From Chloroflexi bacterium 44-23 (GTDB lineage: Bacteria > Chloroflexota > Anaerolineae > Anaerolineales > Anaerolineaceae): DNA of 64,000 nt. A program made the position numbers and the translations under genes. The notes below the pieces were generated by a model. That model was not told where the DNA came from. It did not search any database and worked only from the letters and a program-made list of their open reading frames with translations. Positions 42,330 through 52,413 of the stretch are shown piece after piece. Location of the stretch: contig MKUW01000019.1 in NCBI GenBank assembly GCA_001899005.1, forward strand, positions 62,001 to 126,000. Direction: 5' to 3'. Positions within the stretch are counted from its first letter, which is position 1. Each line of letters begins with the position of its first letter.

Positions 42330-43502
42330 ATGAATTACGTTTATTTATCACCAGAATTTCCTCCCAATTATGCAGCTTTCATTCAAAATCTGCGTGAAAA
42401 TGGGGTCAATGTTCTAGGTATCGGGATTATGGCGTTTGATCATTTGAACGAGACGGTTAAGCGTAATCTTACCGAGTATTACAGAGTCAGCGATCTACAC
42501 AATTACGATGAATTGTTGCGGGCAATGGGTTATTTTATACACGGGTATGGTAAGCTCGATTTTGTTGAAAGCCACAACGAATACTGGCTTGAGACTGAAG
42601 CCAACCTGCGTACGGATTTTAACATTCCTGGCCCAAAGCGGGATACGATCGCCTGGACCAAGCAAAAATCAAAAATGAAGCAAATTTATACTCGAGCTGG
42701 CATCAAAGTGGCGCGTGGGCGCGTCTTAAAAAGCCTGGCAGAGGCACAGACTTTTGTCAAGGAGACAGGCTTTCCTGTCATAGCCAAACCGGATAATGGT
42801 GTCGGTGCTGCGGCAACTTTCAAGATTGGCAATCAAAGCGAATTGCGCTCGTTTTTTGAAAACCGACCGCACACGGATTATATTTTTGAAGAATTTATTA
42901 AAGGTGATATCTTTTCTTTTGATGGGCTCACCAATCAAGAAGGTGAGGTTATTTTTTATACGGTGCATGTGTTTAACAACGGTATCATGGAAACAGTCAA
43001 TCAAGATGACGATATTTTCTATTACTCTTTACGTGAAATACCCGAGCAGATCCTTGAAACAGGAATGAGGACAGTAAAAGCCTTTGATGTGAAAGCACGC
43101 TTTTTCCATCTTGAATTCTTTGAAACCGCTACAGAAGATATTGTTGCTCTAGAGGTGAATATTCGCCCACCCGGTGGGTTCACCACTGATATGTTCAACT
43201 ATGCCCATGATTATGACATCTATGCAGAGTACGCAAATATGATCGCCGGCGAATCTTATCGTCCTCCTTTGGAATGCCCTTATCACTGTGCCTATATCAG
43301 CCGTAAAAATCATATTGCTTATCAGCTGACACATCACCAGGTTCTAAGTGCTTTTAGTGAATTAATTGTTCAGCATGATCCCATCAGCCCAATATGGCGT
43401 AATGCTTTGGGTGATTATGGCTATATTGTTCGCTCCCCGGACCTGGATCAGATTTTGAGTGTGGTAGAGCAGATTCAACAAAAGCGGATTGGAAACAGAT
43501 GA
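42330..43502 (+). CDS. ATP-grasp family ligase
   Basis: A 390-residue protein. The N-terminal third is a pre-ATP-grasp Rossmann-like domain (NYVYLSPEFPPNYAAFIQNL). The ATP-grasp core contains FPVIAKPDNGVGAAATFKI (ATP-binding lysine and Gly loop), YIFEEFIKGDIFSFDGL and the metal site EVNIRPPGGF. ATP-grasp enzymes activate a carboxylate as acyl phosphate and join it to an amine or thiol. The substrate is not evident. No strong Shine-Dalgarno precedes ATG 42330. It overlaps the following esterase gene by four bases (ATGA), so the two act together. Confidence 0.88.
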   Translation: MNYVYLSPEFPPNYAAFIQNLRENGVNVLGIGIMAFDHLNETVKRNLTEYYRVSDLHNYDELLRAMGYFIHGYGKLDFVESHNEYWLETEANLRTDFNIPGPKRDTIAWTKQKSKMKQIYTRAGIKVARGRVLKSLAEAQTFVKETGFPVIAKPDNGVGAAATFKIGNQSELRSFFENRPHTDYIFEEFIKGDIFSFDGLTNQEGEVIFYTVHVFNNGIMETVNQDDDIFYYSLREIPEQILETGMRTVKAFDVKARFFHLEFFETATEDIVALEVNIRPPGGFTTDMFNYAHDYDIYAEYANMIAGESYRPPLECPYHCAYISRKNHIAYQLTHHQVLSAFSELIVQHDPISPIWRNALGDYGYIVRSPDLDQILSVVEQIQQKRIGNR

Positions 43503-44254
43503 TGGAAGCAGAATATTTCAAGTGGTTCAGCCATTCTCTTAATCAGGATATGGAATTAAAGGTGTATGGATATGGTGGAAAACCGATGCTGGCATTCCCT
43601 CCTCAAAGCGGCCGTTTTTTTGATCTCGAAAATTATGGCATGATTTCAGCAATCCAACCCTGGATTGATTCCGGAAAAATCAAAGTTTTTACTGTTGATT
43701 CGGTAGACAGCCAATCCTGGGCAAATTGGGATGCTCACCCCGCAGATCGCGCTCGCCGCCATGAAGAATATGATCGCTATATCATGCAAGAAGTGGTGCC
43801 GTTTATCCGGCGGCACGGAGATGATAATTCGCAAAAATGTCTCGTCAGCGGCGCAAGTATGGGCGCGTACCATGCCTGCAATTTTTTCCTGCGCCACCCA
43901 GATGCATTTGACTGGGTTATCGCGTTGAGCGGCATCTACAAGTTGGATATGTTCATTGGTGATTATATGGATGATCTGGTTTACTTTAATAGCCCACTGG
44001 CTTATCTGCCTGGAAATGAAGATGAATGGTATTTACAGCAATATCAGGAAAGCCAGATCATTTTTTGTGTGGGTCAAGGCGCATGGGAAGATGAAATGCT
44101 GGCAGATACCCATGAGATGCAGAATATTTTAGAAGAAAAAGGAATTCCATTCTGGGTAGATTATTGGGGACAAGATGTCAACCATGATTGGCCCTGGTGG
44201 CGAAAGCAATGGCCGTATTTTCTCGGGCACCTTTTGGGAGATAAATCCAGTTAA
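43499..44254 (+). CDS. Alpha/beta-hydrolase, esterase-D-like, paired with the ATP-grasp gene
   Basis: A 251-residue soluble hydrolase. The nucleophile elbow is G-A-S-M-G-A-Y (near residue 120), typical of the esterase D/antigen 85-like group. The catalytic His is probably in Q-D-V-N-H-D-W-P-W-W near the C-terminus. FPPQSGRFFDLENYGM and FTVDSVDSQSW at the N-terminus form the first strand region. Overlap with the ATP-grasp gene shows translational coupling and suggests that one makes and the other trims or releases an ester or amide product. Two adjacent ATG codons (43499, 43502) make the start ambiguous by one residue. No signal peptide. Confidence 0.88.
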   Translation: MMEAEYFKWFSHSLNQDMELKVYGYGGKPMLAFPPQSGRFFDLENYGMISAIQPWIDSGKIKVFTVDSVDSQSWANWDAHPADRARRHEEYDRYIMQEVVPFIRRHGDDNSQKCLVSGASMGAYHACNFFLRHPDAFDWVIALSGIYKLDMFIGDYMDDLVYFNSPLAYLPGNEDEWYLQQYQESQIIFCVGQGAWEDEMLADTHEMQNILEEKGIPFWVDYWGQDVNHDWPWWRKQWPYFLGHLLGDKSS

Positions 44255-44289
44255 CCACGCTGATTTCGGTTCGCAAATGGTCTAAAATC

Positions 44290-45345
44290 TCAAGGGGCAG
44301 GGGCGTTAGAGAGAGATTGCTTAATCCAATTAATCAGGCGCTCATCCCAACGAAAAACTTCCATTTGCTGATTCATATTGGGTATGAATTCCCAATCATG
44401 AATTAATAAATCTTCTGGAGGGTTATAAAAGTGGATGTCGTCGCTTTCCAGATGGCTAAGTAAACAAAACACCGATGAAATTTGGGCCGGTGAAGCATCA
44501 GTTTGGAATGAGTCAATCAAGCTGGCGTAGATCTTTGGCAGGCGCACAATTGTGGCGGGGTTCTTTAATTTCTGAAAAATACCCTTTAAGACAATTGTTT
44601 GATTTTCAATTCTGGCAAGATCAGAATATTTTGAGCGCACCCTTGCAAGAGTCAGCGCTTGTGCTCCATCCAGGAACTGCTTGCCTGCGGGAAAATAACT
44701 TGAGGGGAGATCATCAACATAAGTAGGCAAATCGACTTCAATCCCACCGATTGCATCGATGAATCTCACAAAAGCTTGAAAATCAACTACCAGATAATTT
44801 TCACTTTTTACGCCAAAATTCGATTGCAAAGTAGCAGCCAGTGCTCCGGCACCAAATCCTGAGCCTTCAAAATAATTCATGCCGGGAGAGCCAAAGAAAT
44901 AGGCCTGGTTAAGCAGCAAAGGTGCAGGCACCTTGTCTAAACCGGGCGGTGGATTGACCAAAGTGGCGCGTGGTAAGGCGACTACATTGATTTGCGGGTT
45001 TTCAAAATCAATGCGGACGATACGGATCACATCAGCCAGGCCATACAAATATTCGCTGTCGCGTTCATCAATGCCAACACCAAGCACCTGCCATTGTGAT
45101 ACATTTCCACAGACAGCATCTTTGCTGCCAATGCCGAGGGGTATCCGTGAGAATAGGGTATCCAATAGTGTATTCCCTTCGCCATAAATTTGATCGACGG
45201 AACGGCCATTCAATATATTCCGTATGGGTTGGCTATTGAAGGGACTGAACCAAAAAAGCAAACCACAGATACAGACAAAAGAAAGCAAAAAGACCAGGAA
45301 GATCCATCTTTTTCTTGATTTTTTGTTGGGTTCTAAATTATTCAA
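44290..45345 (-). CDS. LytR-CpsA-Psr (LCP) family protein
   Basis: A 351-residue type II membrane protein: a short basic cytoplasmic start, a membrane helix at about 14-33 (WIFLVFLLSFVCICGLLFWF) and an extracellular LCP domain. Markers are the Arg-rich DVIRIVRID strand, LPRATLV, GIEVDLP and ALTLARVRSKYSDLARIENQ, the pyrophosphate-lipid binding and Arg/Asp catalytic region. LCP enzymes attach wall polymers from lipid carriers to the envelope. The start is a TTG at 45345 supported by AAAGGAA five bases upstream on the minus strand. The presence in a putative Chloroflexota suggests glycopolymer attachment to the cell surface. Confidence 0.9.
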   Translation of the reverse strand: MNNLEPNKKSRKRWIFLVFLLSFVCICGLLFWFSPFNSQPIRNILNGRSVDQIYGEGNTLLDTLFSRIPLGIGSKDAVCGNVSQWQVLGVGIDERDSEYLYGLADVIRIVRIDFENPQINVVALPRATLVNPPPGLDKVPAPLLLNQAYFFGSPGMNYFEGSGFGAGALAATLQSNFGVKSENYLVVDFQAFVRFIDAIGGIEVDLPTYVDDLPSSYFPAGKQFLDGAQALTLARVRSKYSDLARIENQTIVLKGIFQKLKNPATIVRLPKIYASLIDSFQTDASPAQISSVFCLLSHLESDDIHFYNPPEDLLIHDWEFIPNMNQQMEVFRWDERLINWIKQSLSNAPAP

Positions 45346-45549
45346 ATTATTCCTTTCTGTGGCTATTTTACTCGATAAGAATTCCGGATTAATTAATTGG
45401 AACGGATATGGTTATACAGACCAATCTTTTTTAATTCTTGTTTTGAATTTACCAACAAAATGCAGTGCTGACCGCACGTGAATTGATGGCTGATCTCGTT
45501 TATAATGACCATGAGACAATTGAAAGAAAACGGATGCTTAAGGATCGCG

Positions 45550-48084
45550 ATGGAAAATAATTCACACCAGCTTGTTCGATCTTTACGGTGGGCAGCGCTG
45601 CTAGCTGTGGGTGAGGCTGTGATCGTCTTGGTGGTTTTGCTGACCATTGAGGCAGATCCTAAGAATGCTGCCTTCCTGGGTTTATCCTGGAAGCGCTGGT
45701 TGCTTATCCTGTTTGCGTTTTCAATTATGGTTGCAGAGATCAACCTCTTCCGCCATCCTCAACGATTACAAGTGCTGGCTGACGCATTTTTGCCGGGTTC
45801 GCCATTAGTGCGCAGAACTGAATTGTGGGGCGCAGTCGCAGCCGTTTTATTGTGGCTGGTCATCTGGTTCCCGCCAGAGCGCTTAAAAACCTTGCAAGAT
45901 AATTATGTGCGTCTGCTGCCTGTATTGATCCTGGTTTTGGTTATTTCATTGCAATACTTTCTGGTATTGGAAAGCACATTACACAGGCCGATAAAATTGA
46001 CGATCAAGCAATTGTATTCTGCTAACCGTAAAACGGCCATAGGGTTGGCATTGATCATGCTGGCAATCATCATTGTTTTTATGGTCCTGCGATTAACAAG
46101 CTTTCAAGTTGGTACAGAATCTACCCTTTCGTTCCCGCCCAATTCAATTTTGACCAGTTTACAAATTTTTTCCGGTTGGGTACTGTGGCGGCTTCTGCTT
46201 TTTTACTTTCCCGGGCTCACCGGTAAAAATTTAAACAAACCCCGCCGGTTCGCTGCAATATTTCTTGTCATTTGGTTGGCTGCTTTTGTAACATGGATGC
46301 AAACTCCGCTTGCTTGTGTCGAAGATCGTCCAGGACCGTACCCCCCGAATAACGCTTGTTATCCGCCTATCGATGATGCAGTGTATAGTATCGGGTCGTT
46401 CTATGTGGGGCTGGGCGAGGGTGTCTACAATCAATGGCTAACCGATAAACCACTTTATCAAGTTTTCATGGCAACCGGTCAGGCTATTTTTGGAGAAGAA
46501 ATTGACCGCTACATTATTTTCCAGATTGCTGTGTTAGCGCTGATACCGGCAGTTATATTTTATCTTGGAGCCTTAATTCTTAAGTTTTCGGGGTCAGGAT
46601 TATTGGCTGTTTATATGATTCTAAAAGGTTTTAACGAAATTCGTCTTTACCCCAAAGTTGCCGGAATGAACGTTAAGATTGAGAACTCGGAAGGATTACT
46701 GACTCTTCTAATAATTTGTGTTGCCATTTTTCTTTTCCGTTGGCTGCAGAACCCAGACAAAAAAAAATGGGCCGTTCTTACGGGCGGCATGTTGGGTTTG
46801 AGTATTTTGGTGCGCTTCAACTCATTGGCATTAGTGCCATTAATTTTAGTGCTTTTTATTTGGATTAGTCGCAAAGCCCGGCAGCCGCTTTTCAAAGGAG
46901 TTGTTTTTTTTCTGGTAACCCTCAGCCTGACTATTTTGCCCTGGTTTGTAACTGCGCGCAACGCAAGTGGGTCGAGTTATTACTGGATTAAAATCCGGGA
47001 TGTGATTGAATTACGTTTTGACAAAAAAAGCTCACAACAACAATCAACCCAGCCTTACATGGCAAGCCCGGTACGCTCGATGGCATTGGCGGCGGAGACG
47101 ACTACTGCCGGCCAGGGTTTTTTATTCCATTTCCTCAACAACAGCTATAATGCGATTGCAGAAATGCCCATAAATTTAAGATTCCTCTCCGGCAACGAAA
47201 TCACAAGCCAGGATTTGTGGAAAGTAGATCCTCGCCGCCCGATCTGGTTGGTAGATCTTTCTCCTGGCAATTTGATTAGTATGTCGCTCAGTCTGATGTT
47301 AATCTTGGTGGGGATTACCCTTACATGGCAAAAATTTGGTCTGGCTGGGATTAGCCCCTTAATTCTTCAAGGCAGCTACTTCATTGGAAACGCAGCAGCG
47401 ATGACCTCGGGAGAACGATATCTCTTGCCGGTAGGTTGGGTCACGATGCTTTATTATTGCATTGGTCTGCTGGCTGCAATTAACCAAATACAAAAACTTT
47501 TCTGGACAGGTGAGGTCCAGCCGTTATTTGCTAAAAATGCGGCTTTGCAGAATGGGAAAAAAGCGAGCAGGTTTAATGAGCGGCCTTTGGTGATCATACT
47601 CTGGATGGCGATTTTTGTTCTAGCCGGCTCATCCACCTATTTGGTTAACTTTTTACCAAAACAATTGGCAGTGGAAACATCAGACCTGCTGCGCGAGGAA
47701 ACCGGCCGGATGTTGTTAAAGCTAAACCTCTTGACAAACCAGGAATGGAATAGTTTTAAAAGCAACCCCGATGCGCTGATTGTTTCCGTGCGAGCCTATC
47801 ATCCGCGTATCTATCGAAATGAGAGGTTTGCCCCAGGCATGGAATTCTTTGAACTGATGGGTCTTGGCCGCGATTATGTCTATGTGAGCCGGATGATAGC
47901 CTTTAGTAAGGTGGGATATTTTACCGCAGGCAGTGACGTAACCCTGGTAGGCTGCAAGACAGGGCAGGAATCAGTCTGGAATTCCGAACACATTTTTATG
48001 AAAACCAATGTAGTTATTCAAAACAATAATGAAAAGCAAGTAATTTTTAGCCAATTGCCGGATTGGTCATGTGCCCGTCCTTAA
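45550..48084 (+). CDS. Large GT-C-fold glycosyltransferase-like membrane protein
   Basis: An 844-residue protein with twelve or more membrane segments and a C-terminal soluble part (about 740-844). In the first large external loop CYPPIDDAVYSIGSFY provides adjacent acidic residues as in GT-C (GT39/ArnT-like) enzymes, and ISVRAYHPRIYRNERFAPG marks the C-terminal domain. ATG 45550 is preceded by TTAAGGA (45537-45543). The frame extends to ATG 45505, but TATAAT at 45501-45506 overlaps that codon, so the longer form is unlikely. It is divergent from the LCP gene, 159 bases away, and may supply glycan for the same surface. The sugar and acceptor are unknown. Confidence 0.7.
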   Translation: MENNSHQLVRSLRWAALLAVGEAVIVLVVLLTIEADPKNAAFLGLSWKRWLLILFAFSIMVAEINLFRHPQRLQVLADAFLPGSPLVRRTELWGAVAAVLLWLVIWFPPERLKTLQDNYVRLLPVLILVLVISLQYFLVLESTLHRPIKLTIKQLYSANRKTAIGLALIMLAIIIVFMVLRLTSFQVGTESTLSFPPNSILTSLQIFSGWVLWRLLLFYFPGLTGKNLNKPRRFAAIFLVIWLAAFVTWMQTPLACVEDRPGPYPPNNACYPPIDDAVYSIGSFYVGLGEGVYNQWLTDKPLYQVFMATGQAIFGEEIDRYIIFQIAVLALIPAVIFYLGALILKFSGSGLLAVYMILKGFNEIRLYPKVAGMNVKIENSEGLLTLLIICVAIFLFRWLQNPDKKKWAVLTGGMLGLSILVRFNSLALVPLILVLFIWISRKARQPLFKGVVFFLVTLSLTILPWFVTARNASGSSYYWIKIRDVIELRFDKKSSQQQSTQPYMASPVRSMALAAETTTAGQGFLFHFLNNSYNAIAEMPINLRFLSGNEITSQDLWKVDPRRPIWLVDLSPGNLISMSLSLMLILVGITLTWQKFGLAGISPLILQGSYFIGNAAAMTSGERYLLPVGWVTMLYYCIGLLAAINQIQKLFWTGEVQPLFAKNAALQNGKKASRFNERPLVIILWMAIFVLAGSSTYLVNFLPKQLAVETSDLLREETGRMLLKLNLLTNQEWNSFKSNPDALIVSVRAYHPRIYRNERFAPGMEFFELMGLGRDYVYVSRMIAFSKVGYFTAGSDVTLVGCKTGQESVWNSEHIFMKTNVVIQNNNEKQVIFSQLPDWSCARP

Positions 48085-48123
48085 CGCACCAGTGAATTGT
48101 AAGTGCCAAATGGGGGGTGCAAA

Positions 48124-49194
48124 CTAAATATTAAAGCGGATGTTAAGAATATCTCCATCCTTAACCGGATATTCTTTTCCTTCTAAACGTAGTTTGCCTT
48201 TGGCTTTGACTTCATTCATACTGCCGGCAGAAATCAAATCATCATAAGCAACCACTTCAGCACGAATGAAACCTTTTTGGAGGTCACTATGGATCACCCC
48301 GGCTGCTTCTGGAGCAAAAGCACCGCTGCGCACAGTCCAGGCGCGGCATTCATCCGGTCCAACCGTGAAAAATGAAAGCTGTCCGAGCAGATCATAGGAA
48401 AGCTTAATCATGCGATTAAGGCTTAATTCTGTAATATTGTATTCAGCCATGAATAGTTCAGCATCTTCCGGAGAGAGTTGGGCCATCTCCATTTCGAGTT
48501 TTCCCTGAAGATCGACTAACAGGCTGTGGCGATGCGGATAGTTAATTTCAGGGGCAACCTGTCCCTCGGCAATGTTGAACACAACCAGAACAGGTTTGAA
48601 GCTCAAGAAACCAAAACCGGAAAGGCTGCTCGCTTCATCACTGCTGAGATCCATGTCTCGTAAAGGGATTTCCTGATTTAATGCATTTTGCATCTTTTCA
48701 AATAATCCGATTTCACGGTCGATGGTAGCTTTATCTCTCCCGGCGCCTTTGCGACGTTCATCTGCCAGACGTTCAAGCTTGCGTTCCACAACAATGAGGT
48801 CGTTAAGAATGAATTCGGTATCCATGGTTTCCAGGTCGCGCGCAGCATTTACATTTCCACTGACGTGGGGAACATTGTCATCTTCAAAACAGCGTACCAC
48901 ATGAATGAAGCCATCCATTTGGGTGAGCTGGTTTAACAGGATTCCGGAAATACCACTCTTGCCTGCACTACCATCCAAACCGGCAATATCTGCATAGGTA
49001 ATTTTGGCATAAATGGTTTTTTTGGGGTTGAACATGGCAGACAGTTTATCCACACGCGGGTCTGGCACATCAACAACGGCGGTGTTAACTTGAACACGCC
49101 CAGCGGATATTCCGGTGGGAGCATCACCGCGTGTGACAGCATTAAAAAGTGTAGTCTTGCCGCTTTGAGGTAAACCGATGATGCCGAGCTTCAT
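48124..49194 (-). CDS. ychF: YchF/OLA1-type GTPase/ATPase
   Basis: A 356-residue Obg-related protein. The P-loop is G7-L-P-Q-S-G-K-T14, followed by the switch region and ADIAGLDGSAGKSGISG. The usual NKxE motif that selects GTP is not clear (VVFNIAE), consistent with the ATP preference of YchF/OLA1. A coiled-coil insertion lies at about 120-200 and a C-terminal TGS domain ends in the typical G-D-I-L-N-I-R-F-N. It associates with ribosomes. AGGA precedes ATG 49194; the longer frame to 49221 lacks a ribosome site. It is convergent with the GT-C gene. Confidence 0.94.
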   Translation of the reverse strand: MKLGIIGLPQSGKTTLFNAVTRGDAPTGISAGRVQVNTAVVDVPDPRVDKLSAMFNPKKTIYAKITYADIAGLDGSAGKSGISGILLNQLTQMDGFIHVVRCFEDDNVPHVSGNVNAARDLETMDTEFILNDLIVVERKLERLADERRKGAGRDKATIDREIGLFEKMQNALNQEIPLRDMDLSSDEASSLSGFGFLSFKPVLVVFNIAEGQVAPEINYPHRHSLLVDLQGKLEMEMAQLSPEDAELFMAEYNITELSLNRMIKLSYDLLGQLSFFTVGPDECRAWTVRSGAFAPEAAGVIHSDLQKGFIRAEVVAYDDLISAGSMNEVKAKGKLRLEGKEYPVKDGDILNIRFNI

Positions 49195-49252
49195 TGAAAT
49201 CCTGTACCTTGACCCTTCCAAGAATCTTGGATATACTAAGCGCTAGTAAAAA

Positions 49253-49334
49253 GCCGAAGTGGCGGAATAGGCAGACGCGCACGACTCAAAATCGTGTACC
49301 CTCGGGTATGTGGGTTCGATTCCCACCTTCGGCA
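49253..49334 (+). tRNA. tRNA-Leu (anticodon CAA)
   Basis: Acceptor GCCGAAG pairs with CTTCGGC, and the anticodon stem CACGA/TCGTG encloses CTCAAAA with anticodon CAA. A class II variable arm (TACCCTCGGGTA) and GGTTCGATTCC follow. Discriminator A; CCA is not encoded. Confidence 0.94.
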
Positions 49335-49522
49335 CACAAGATTATATCATAGGCGTCATGACCTATCTGAAAGTTGACGATTGCTCGTCAACTTTTTAAA
49401 TGCCAATTAGATAGCATAAAAAAGCAAAATGAGGCTATAATTTAAAGGTTCATTTGATAATATAAACAACTATTTGTCACTACAAATTCTGGAATGGGGT
49501 TAGAAATTGGTTTGTTTTACAG

Positions 49523-52078
49523 ATGCTTTCCAAACAACGAATGAGTCTGCTTAATCTGCCTTTCATCCTTTTATTATCACTATCCAGTATATTCGCGCTG
49601 ATGTTTGGATGGGTCTCATTTAGAACCCGTAAAACCATGCCAGGTGGAATTGCCGTAGCACTCATTGGGTTGAGCGTTGCTATTTGGTCATTGGGATATC
49701 TCATTGAAGTGTTAATTCCTGGCCTGGCTGAAAAAATATTTTTCGCAAACCTGAAGCAAGTTGGCAGTGTTCTCCTGCCGGCAGCGACCCTCGTTTTTTC
49801 ATTACGCTATTCCCAGTCTGTCAAGTCAGTCAGTAAATGGTTAATCTATTTTTTAACCATTGAACCGCTTGTTGTTCTTTATTTCTATTGGAACAATGCG
49901 GATTACAGCTTTATGCGTATCAACACGCACCTCCAGCAGATTGGTTCCTTATCATTTCTTGATTTTCAATTTGGCCCAGGACTATATTTACATTTTGCTT
50001 ATAGTGCGGGCATTACGATTGCATCTGTAATATTGCTCTTGATCCGTTATTTCAAGAGTGAATCTGTCTTTCGTAAACAGATTGGTTTTATTTTGCTGGG
50101 ATTATTAATCCCATTTACAGGGACTTTTTTGACCTTTATGGGCATTATTCCCAAGCATTACGATACGACCCCACTCCTTCTCGGTTTTAGTTTTCCTGTC
50201 ATGGCGCTTGGACTTTTCCGCAATAAATTCTTTTCTTTAATTCCAGTGAATACATTAGCCATTTTGGATCAGTTACCGTTTGGCTTGGTTGTACTCGAGA
50301 ATTTGGAGCCTAATCGCATAATTTCAATTAACCCGTATGCACAGAAAATTTTGAATACTGATCAATCGTTTGCATTGGGGAAACCATTGAGTGAGTTTAT
50401 TCCAGAGTGGACAGAGAAACCCCATACAGAACCTGATCAGGTTGTATTTCCACTCAGTAAAAATGGCCATTATTTTCAGGTGAATGCCTATCGCGTTTCT
50501 GTTGCTGGAGATACTTTGGACAATTGGATGATTCTGTTCCATGATTTAACTGACCAGCAGGAAACTGAAAAAAGATTACGCGCCAGTGAAGAAAAATATC
50601 GCCTGTTAGCCGAAAATGCATCCGATGTGATTTGGACAATCGACCTGAATGAACGTTTTACGTACGTGAGCCCATCGATCCAAAAATTGCGTGGATATTC
50701 TGTTGCCGAAGTGTTACAACAATCCTTTCAGGAAACATTGACCTCAGATTCAAGACAGGAAATTAAAGGTGTGCTTGATGAACTACGCAACAGCATCCAA
50801 AAAAATATTCCATTTGATCAAATTCAGACATCCATTCGCAACCGATTTTTTCTTGAACAAACATGCAAAGATGGAACAAGCGTTTTGACGGAAGTGGAAA
50901 CAAGTTTGTTGTTAAATGGTGGAAAGAACGTTGTCGGTATTCAAGGTGTTTCACGAGATATAACCAAAAGGCGACAATACGAAAAAGAATTGCTGGCAGC
51001 CCGCCATCAAGCGGAGGAACAAATCAAGCAAACAAAAGAAGCATTGCGCCGTGAACAACAGCTCCACACCATTACCCGTACCATTTCCAGCAGTATGGAA
51101 TTGGATACGATTCTTTCCGATCTTCTACGCCAGACTCTGGAAATAACTGATACGGATGAAACCCATTTGGGTCTGCTGGTGGATGAAGGCGCATACATTC
51201 ATTTTCAATATGGGATGAATCGCGAAGATAGTTTTATGATTGATCAGAAAATTGAACGTGACCTGCGCTATCTTTCCTGGCAAATTGTCGATCGCCGCAA
51301 AGGTGTGATTGTCGAACGCTTGCAGATTGAATCATTGGATGGTTATATCGCCCATAATTTTCTGGAAATGGGTGCAACAATTTTTATGGGTGTACCGGTC
51401 ATGTCTGGTTTGACGATCATGGGGGTTTTAGGTGTTTTTAGCAAAGAGCCGGATCGAAAATTCTCGCAGTTTGATCTGACCATGATGGAATCAATTGGCA
51501 GTCAAGCAGGCATTGCAATTCAAAATGCTTACCTGTTCGCGGAAGTGAATCAGCTGGCGGTGACCGACCCCTTAACCCGTCTCTATAATCGCCGCTATTT
51601 CTTCAACCTTGCGCGGGTAGAGCTGGAACGGGCACGGCGCTATTCTCATCAGCTATCCATTATCATGATGGATATTGATCTTTTTAAACGTGTCAATGAT
51701 ACGTATGGCCATCTGGCTGGAGATGAAGTTCTGGTAGCACTAACCGAATGCATACGCAACAACCTGCGTCAGGTTGATTTGGCAGCCCGTTACGGTGGCG
51801 AAGAATTTGTAATCTTATTACCTGAGACTGATATCGTCTCAGCCACCACCACTGCGGAGCGCCTTTGCCTCGCAATTCACGACCTTAACGTGCCTTATAA
51901 TAATGCGCTCATCTCTGTGACTGTCAGTGTAGGCGTCTCTAGTTTGCAAGACCAACAGATCACCGATATAAGCAAAATGCTGGATCAGGCAGACCAGGCA
52001 CTATATAAAGCCAAGATGAAGGGTCGAAATCAGGTTGTAATTTGGCCGGAGATTAATAAGGGCTTCGAATTAAAGTAA
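49523..52078 (+). CDS. 7TM-PAS-PAS-GAF-GGDEF diguanylate cyclase
   Basis: An 851-residue sensor. Residues about 10-235 hold seven membrane helices of the HisKA_7TM type. Two PAS domains follow (about 245-350 and 360-495), with a coiled coil (495-525), a GAF domain (530-680) and a GGDEF domain (690-848). The catalytic signature is G758-G-E-E-F762, with DPLTRLYNRRYF at the domain start and an R-Q-V-D inhibitory site five residues before it, so it should make c-di-GMP with product inhibition. No strong ribosome site precedes ATG 49523. Its stop overlaps the convergent DUF493 gene by nine bases. Confidence 0.92.
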   Translation: MLSKQRMSLLNLPFILLLSLSSIFALMFGWVSFRTRKTMPGGIAVALIGLSVAIWSLGYLIEVLIPGLAEKIFFANLKQVGSVLLPAATLVFSLRYSQSVKSVSKWLIYFLTIEPLVVLYFYWNNADYSFMRINTHLQQIGSLSFLDFQFGPGLYLHFAYSAGITIASVILLLIRYFKSESVFRKQIGFILLGLLIPFTGTFLTFMGIIPKHYDTTPLLLGFSFPVMALGLFRNKFFSLIPVNTLAILDQLPFGLVVLENLEPNRIISINPYAQKILNTDQSFALGKPLSEFIPEWTEKPHTEPDQVVFPLSKNGHYFQVNAYRVSVAGDTLDNWMILFHDLTDQQETEKRLRASEEKYRLLAENASDVIWTIDLNERFTYVSPSIQKLRGYSVAEVLQQSFQETLTSDSRQEIKGVLDELRNSIQKNIPFDQIQTSIRNRFFLEQTCKDGTSVLTEVETSLLLNGGKNVVGIQGVSRDITKRRQYEKELLAARHQAEEQIKQTKEALRREQQLHTITRTISSSMELDTILSDLLRQTLEITDTDETHLGLLVDEGAYIHFQYGMNREDSFMIDQKIERDLRYLSWQIVDRRKGVIVERLQIESLDGYIAHNFLEMGATIFMGVPVMSGLTIMGVLGVFSKEPDRKFSQFDLTMMESIGSQAGIAIQNAYLFAEVNQLAVTDPLTRLYNRRYFFNLARVELERARRYSHQLSIIMMDIDLFKRVNDTYGHLAGDEVLVALTECIRNNLRQVDLAARYGGEEFVILLPETDIVSATTTAERLCLAIHDLNVPYNNALISVTVSVGVSSLQDQQITDISKMLDQADQALYKAKMKGRNQVVIWPEINKGFELK

Positions 52079-52345
52079 AAAGCGTGTACGTTCATCTTTG
52101 CTGAGCTGTTCGTAGATGGTATTTAATTGGTCGCGATTTTGGGCAATAAACGGCACTGTCACTGATAAAAAATTATCTGCACTGCTTAGTTTGGTTTGAA
52201 TCAGGTCTAGATCCAAATCGATCACATGATTCGAGACGATATCAACCACAAATTGGCGATAATTATCAACGTCATTACCGATTGCTTTCAACGCTATCAG
52301 GCATGGGAACGCAAATACTTCTTTTTCAGGTTTATCTGAACTCAT
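52070..52345 (-). CDS. DUF493 (YbeD-like) protein
   Basis: A 91-residue ferredoxin-fold-like protein. FAFPCLIALKAIGND, VVDIVSNHV and SVTVPFIAQNRDQLNTIYEQL match the DUF493 pattern (F-P-x-x-F-x-I-K-x-x-G, S-V-T-V, R-x-Q-L-x-x-I-Y). YbeD is conserved in bacteria; its function is not established, though a regulatory or lipoylation-linked role has been discussed for E. coli YbeD from its gene neighbourhood. ATG 52345 has AAAGG five bases ahead and is preferred over GTG 52351. Convergent overlap with the diguanylate cyclase gene at the 3' end. Confidence 0.85.
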   Translation of the reverse strand: MSSDKPEKEVFAFPCLIALKAIGNDVDNYRQFVVDIVSNHVIDLDLDLIQTKLSSADNFLSVTVPFIAQNRDQLNTIYEQLSKDERTRFLL

Positions 52346-52413
52346 ATTCACCTTTCTATCTTCGCAGATTTGAGTGTAGCATGGAAGTGGATCAGGAAAA
52401 GAAATTTGTATAA

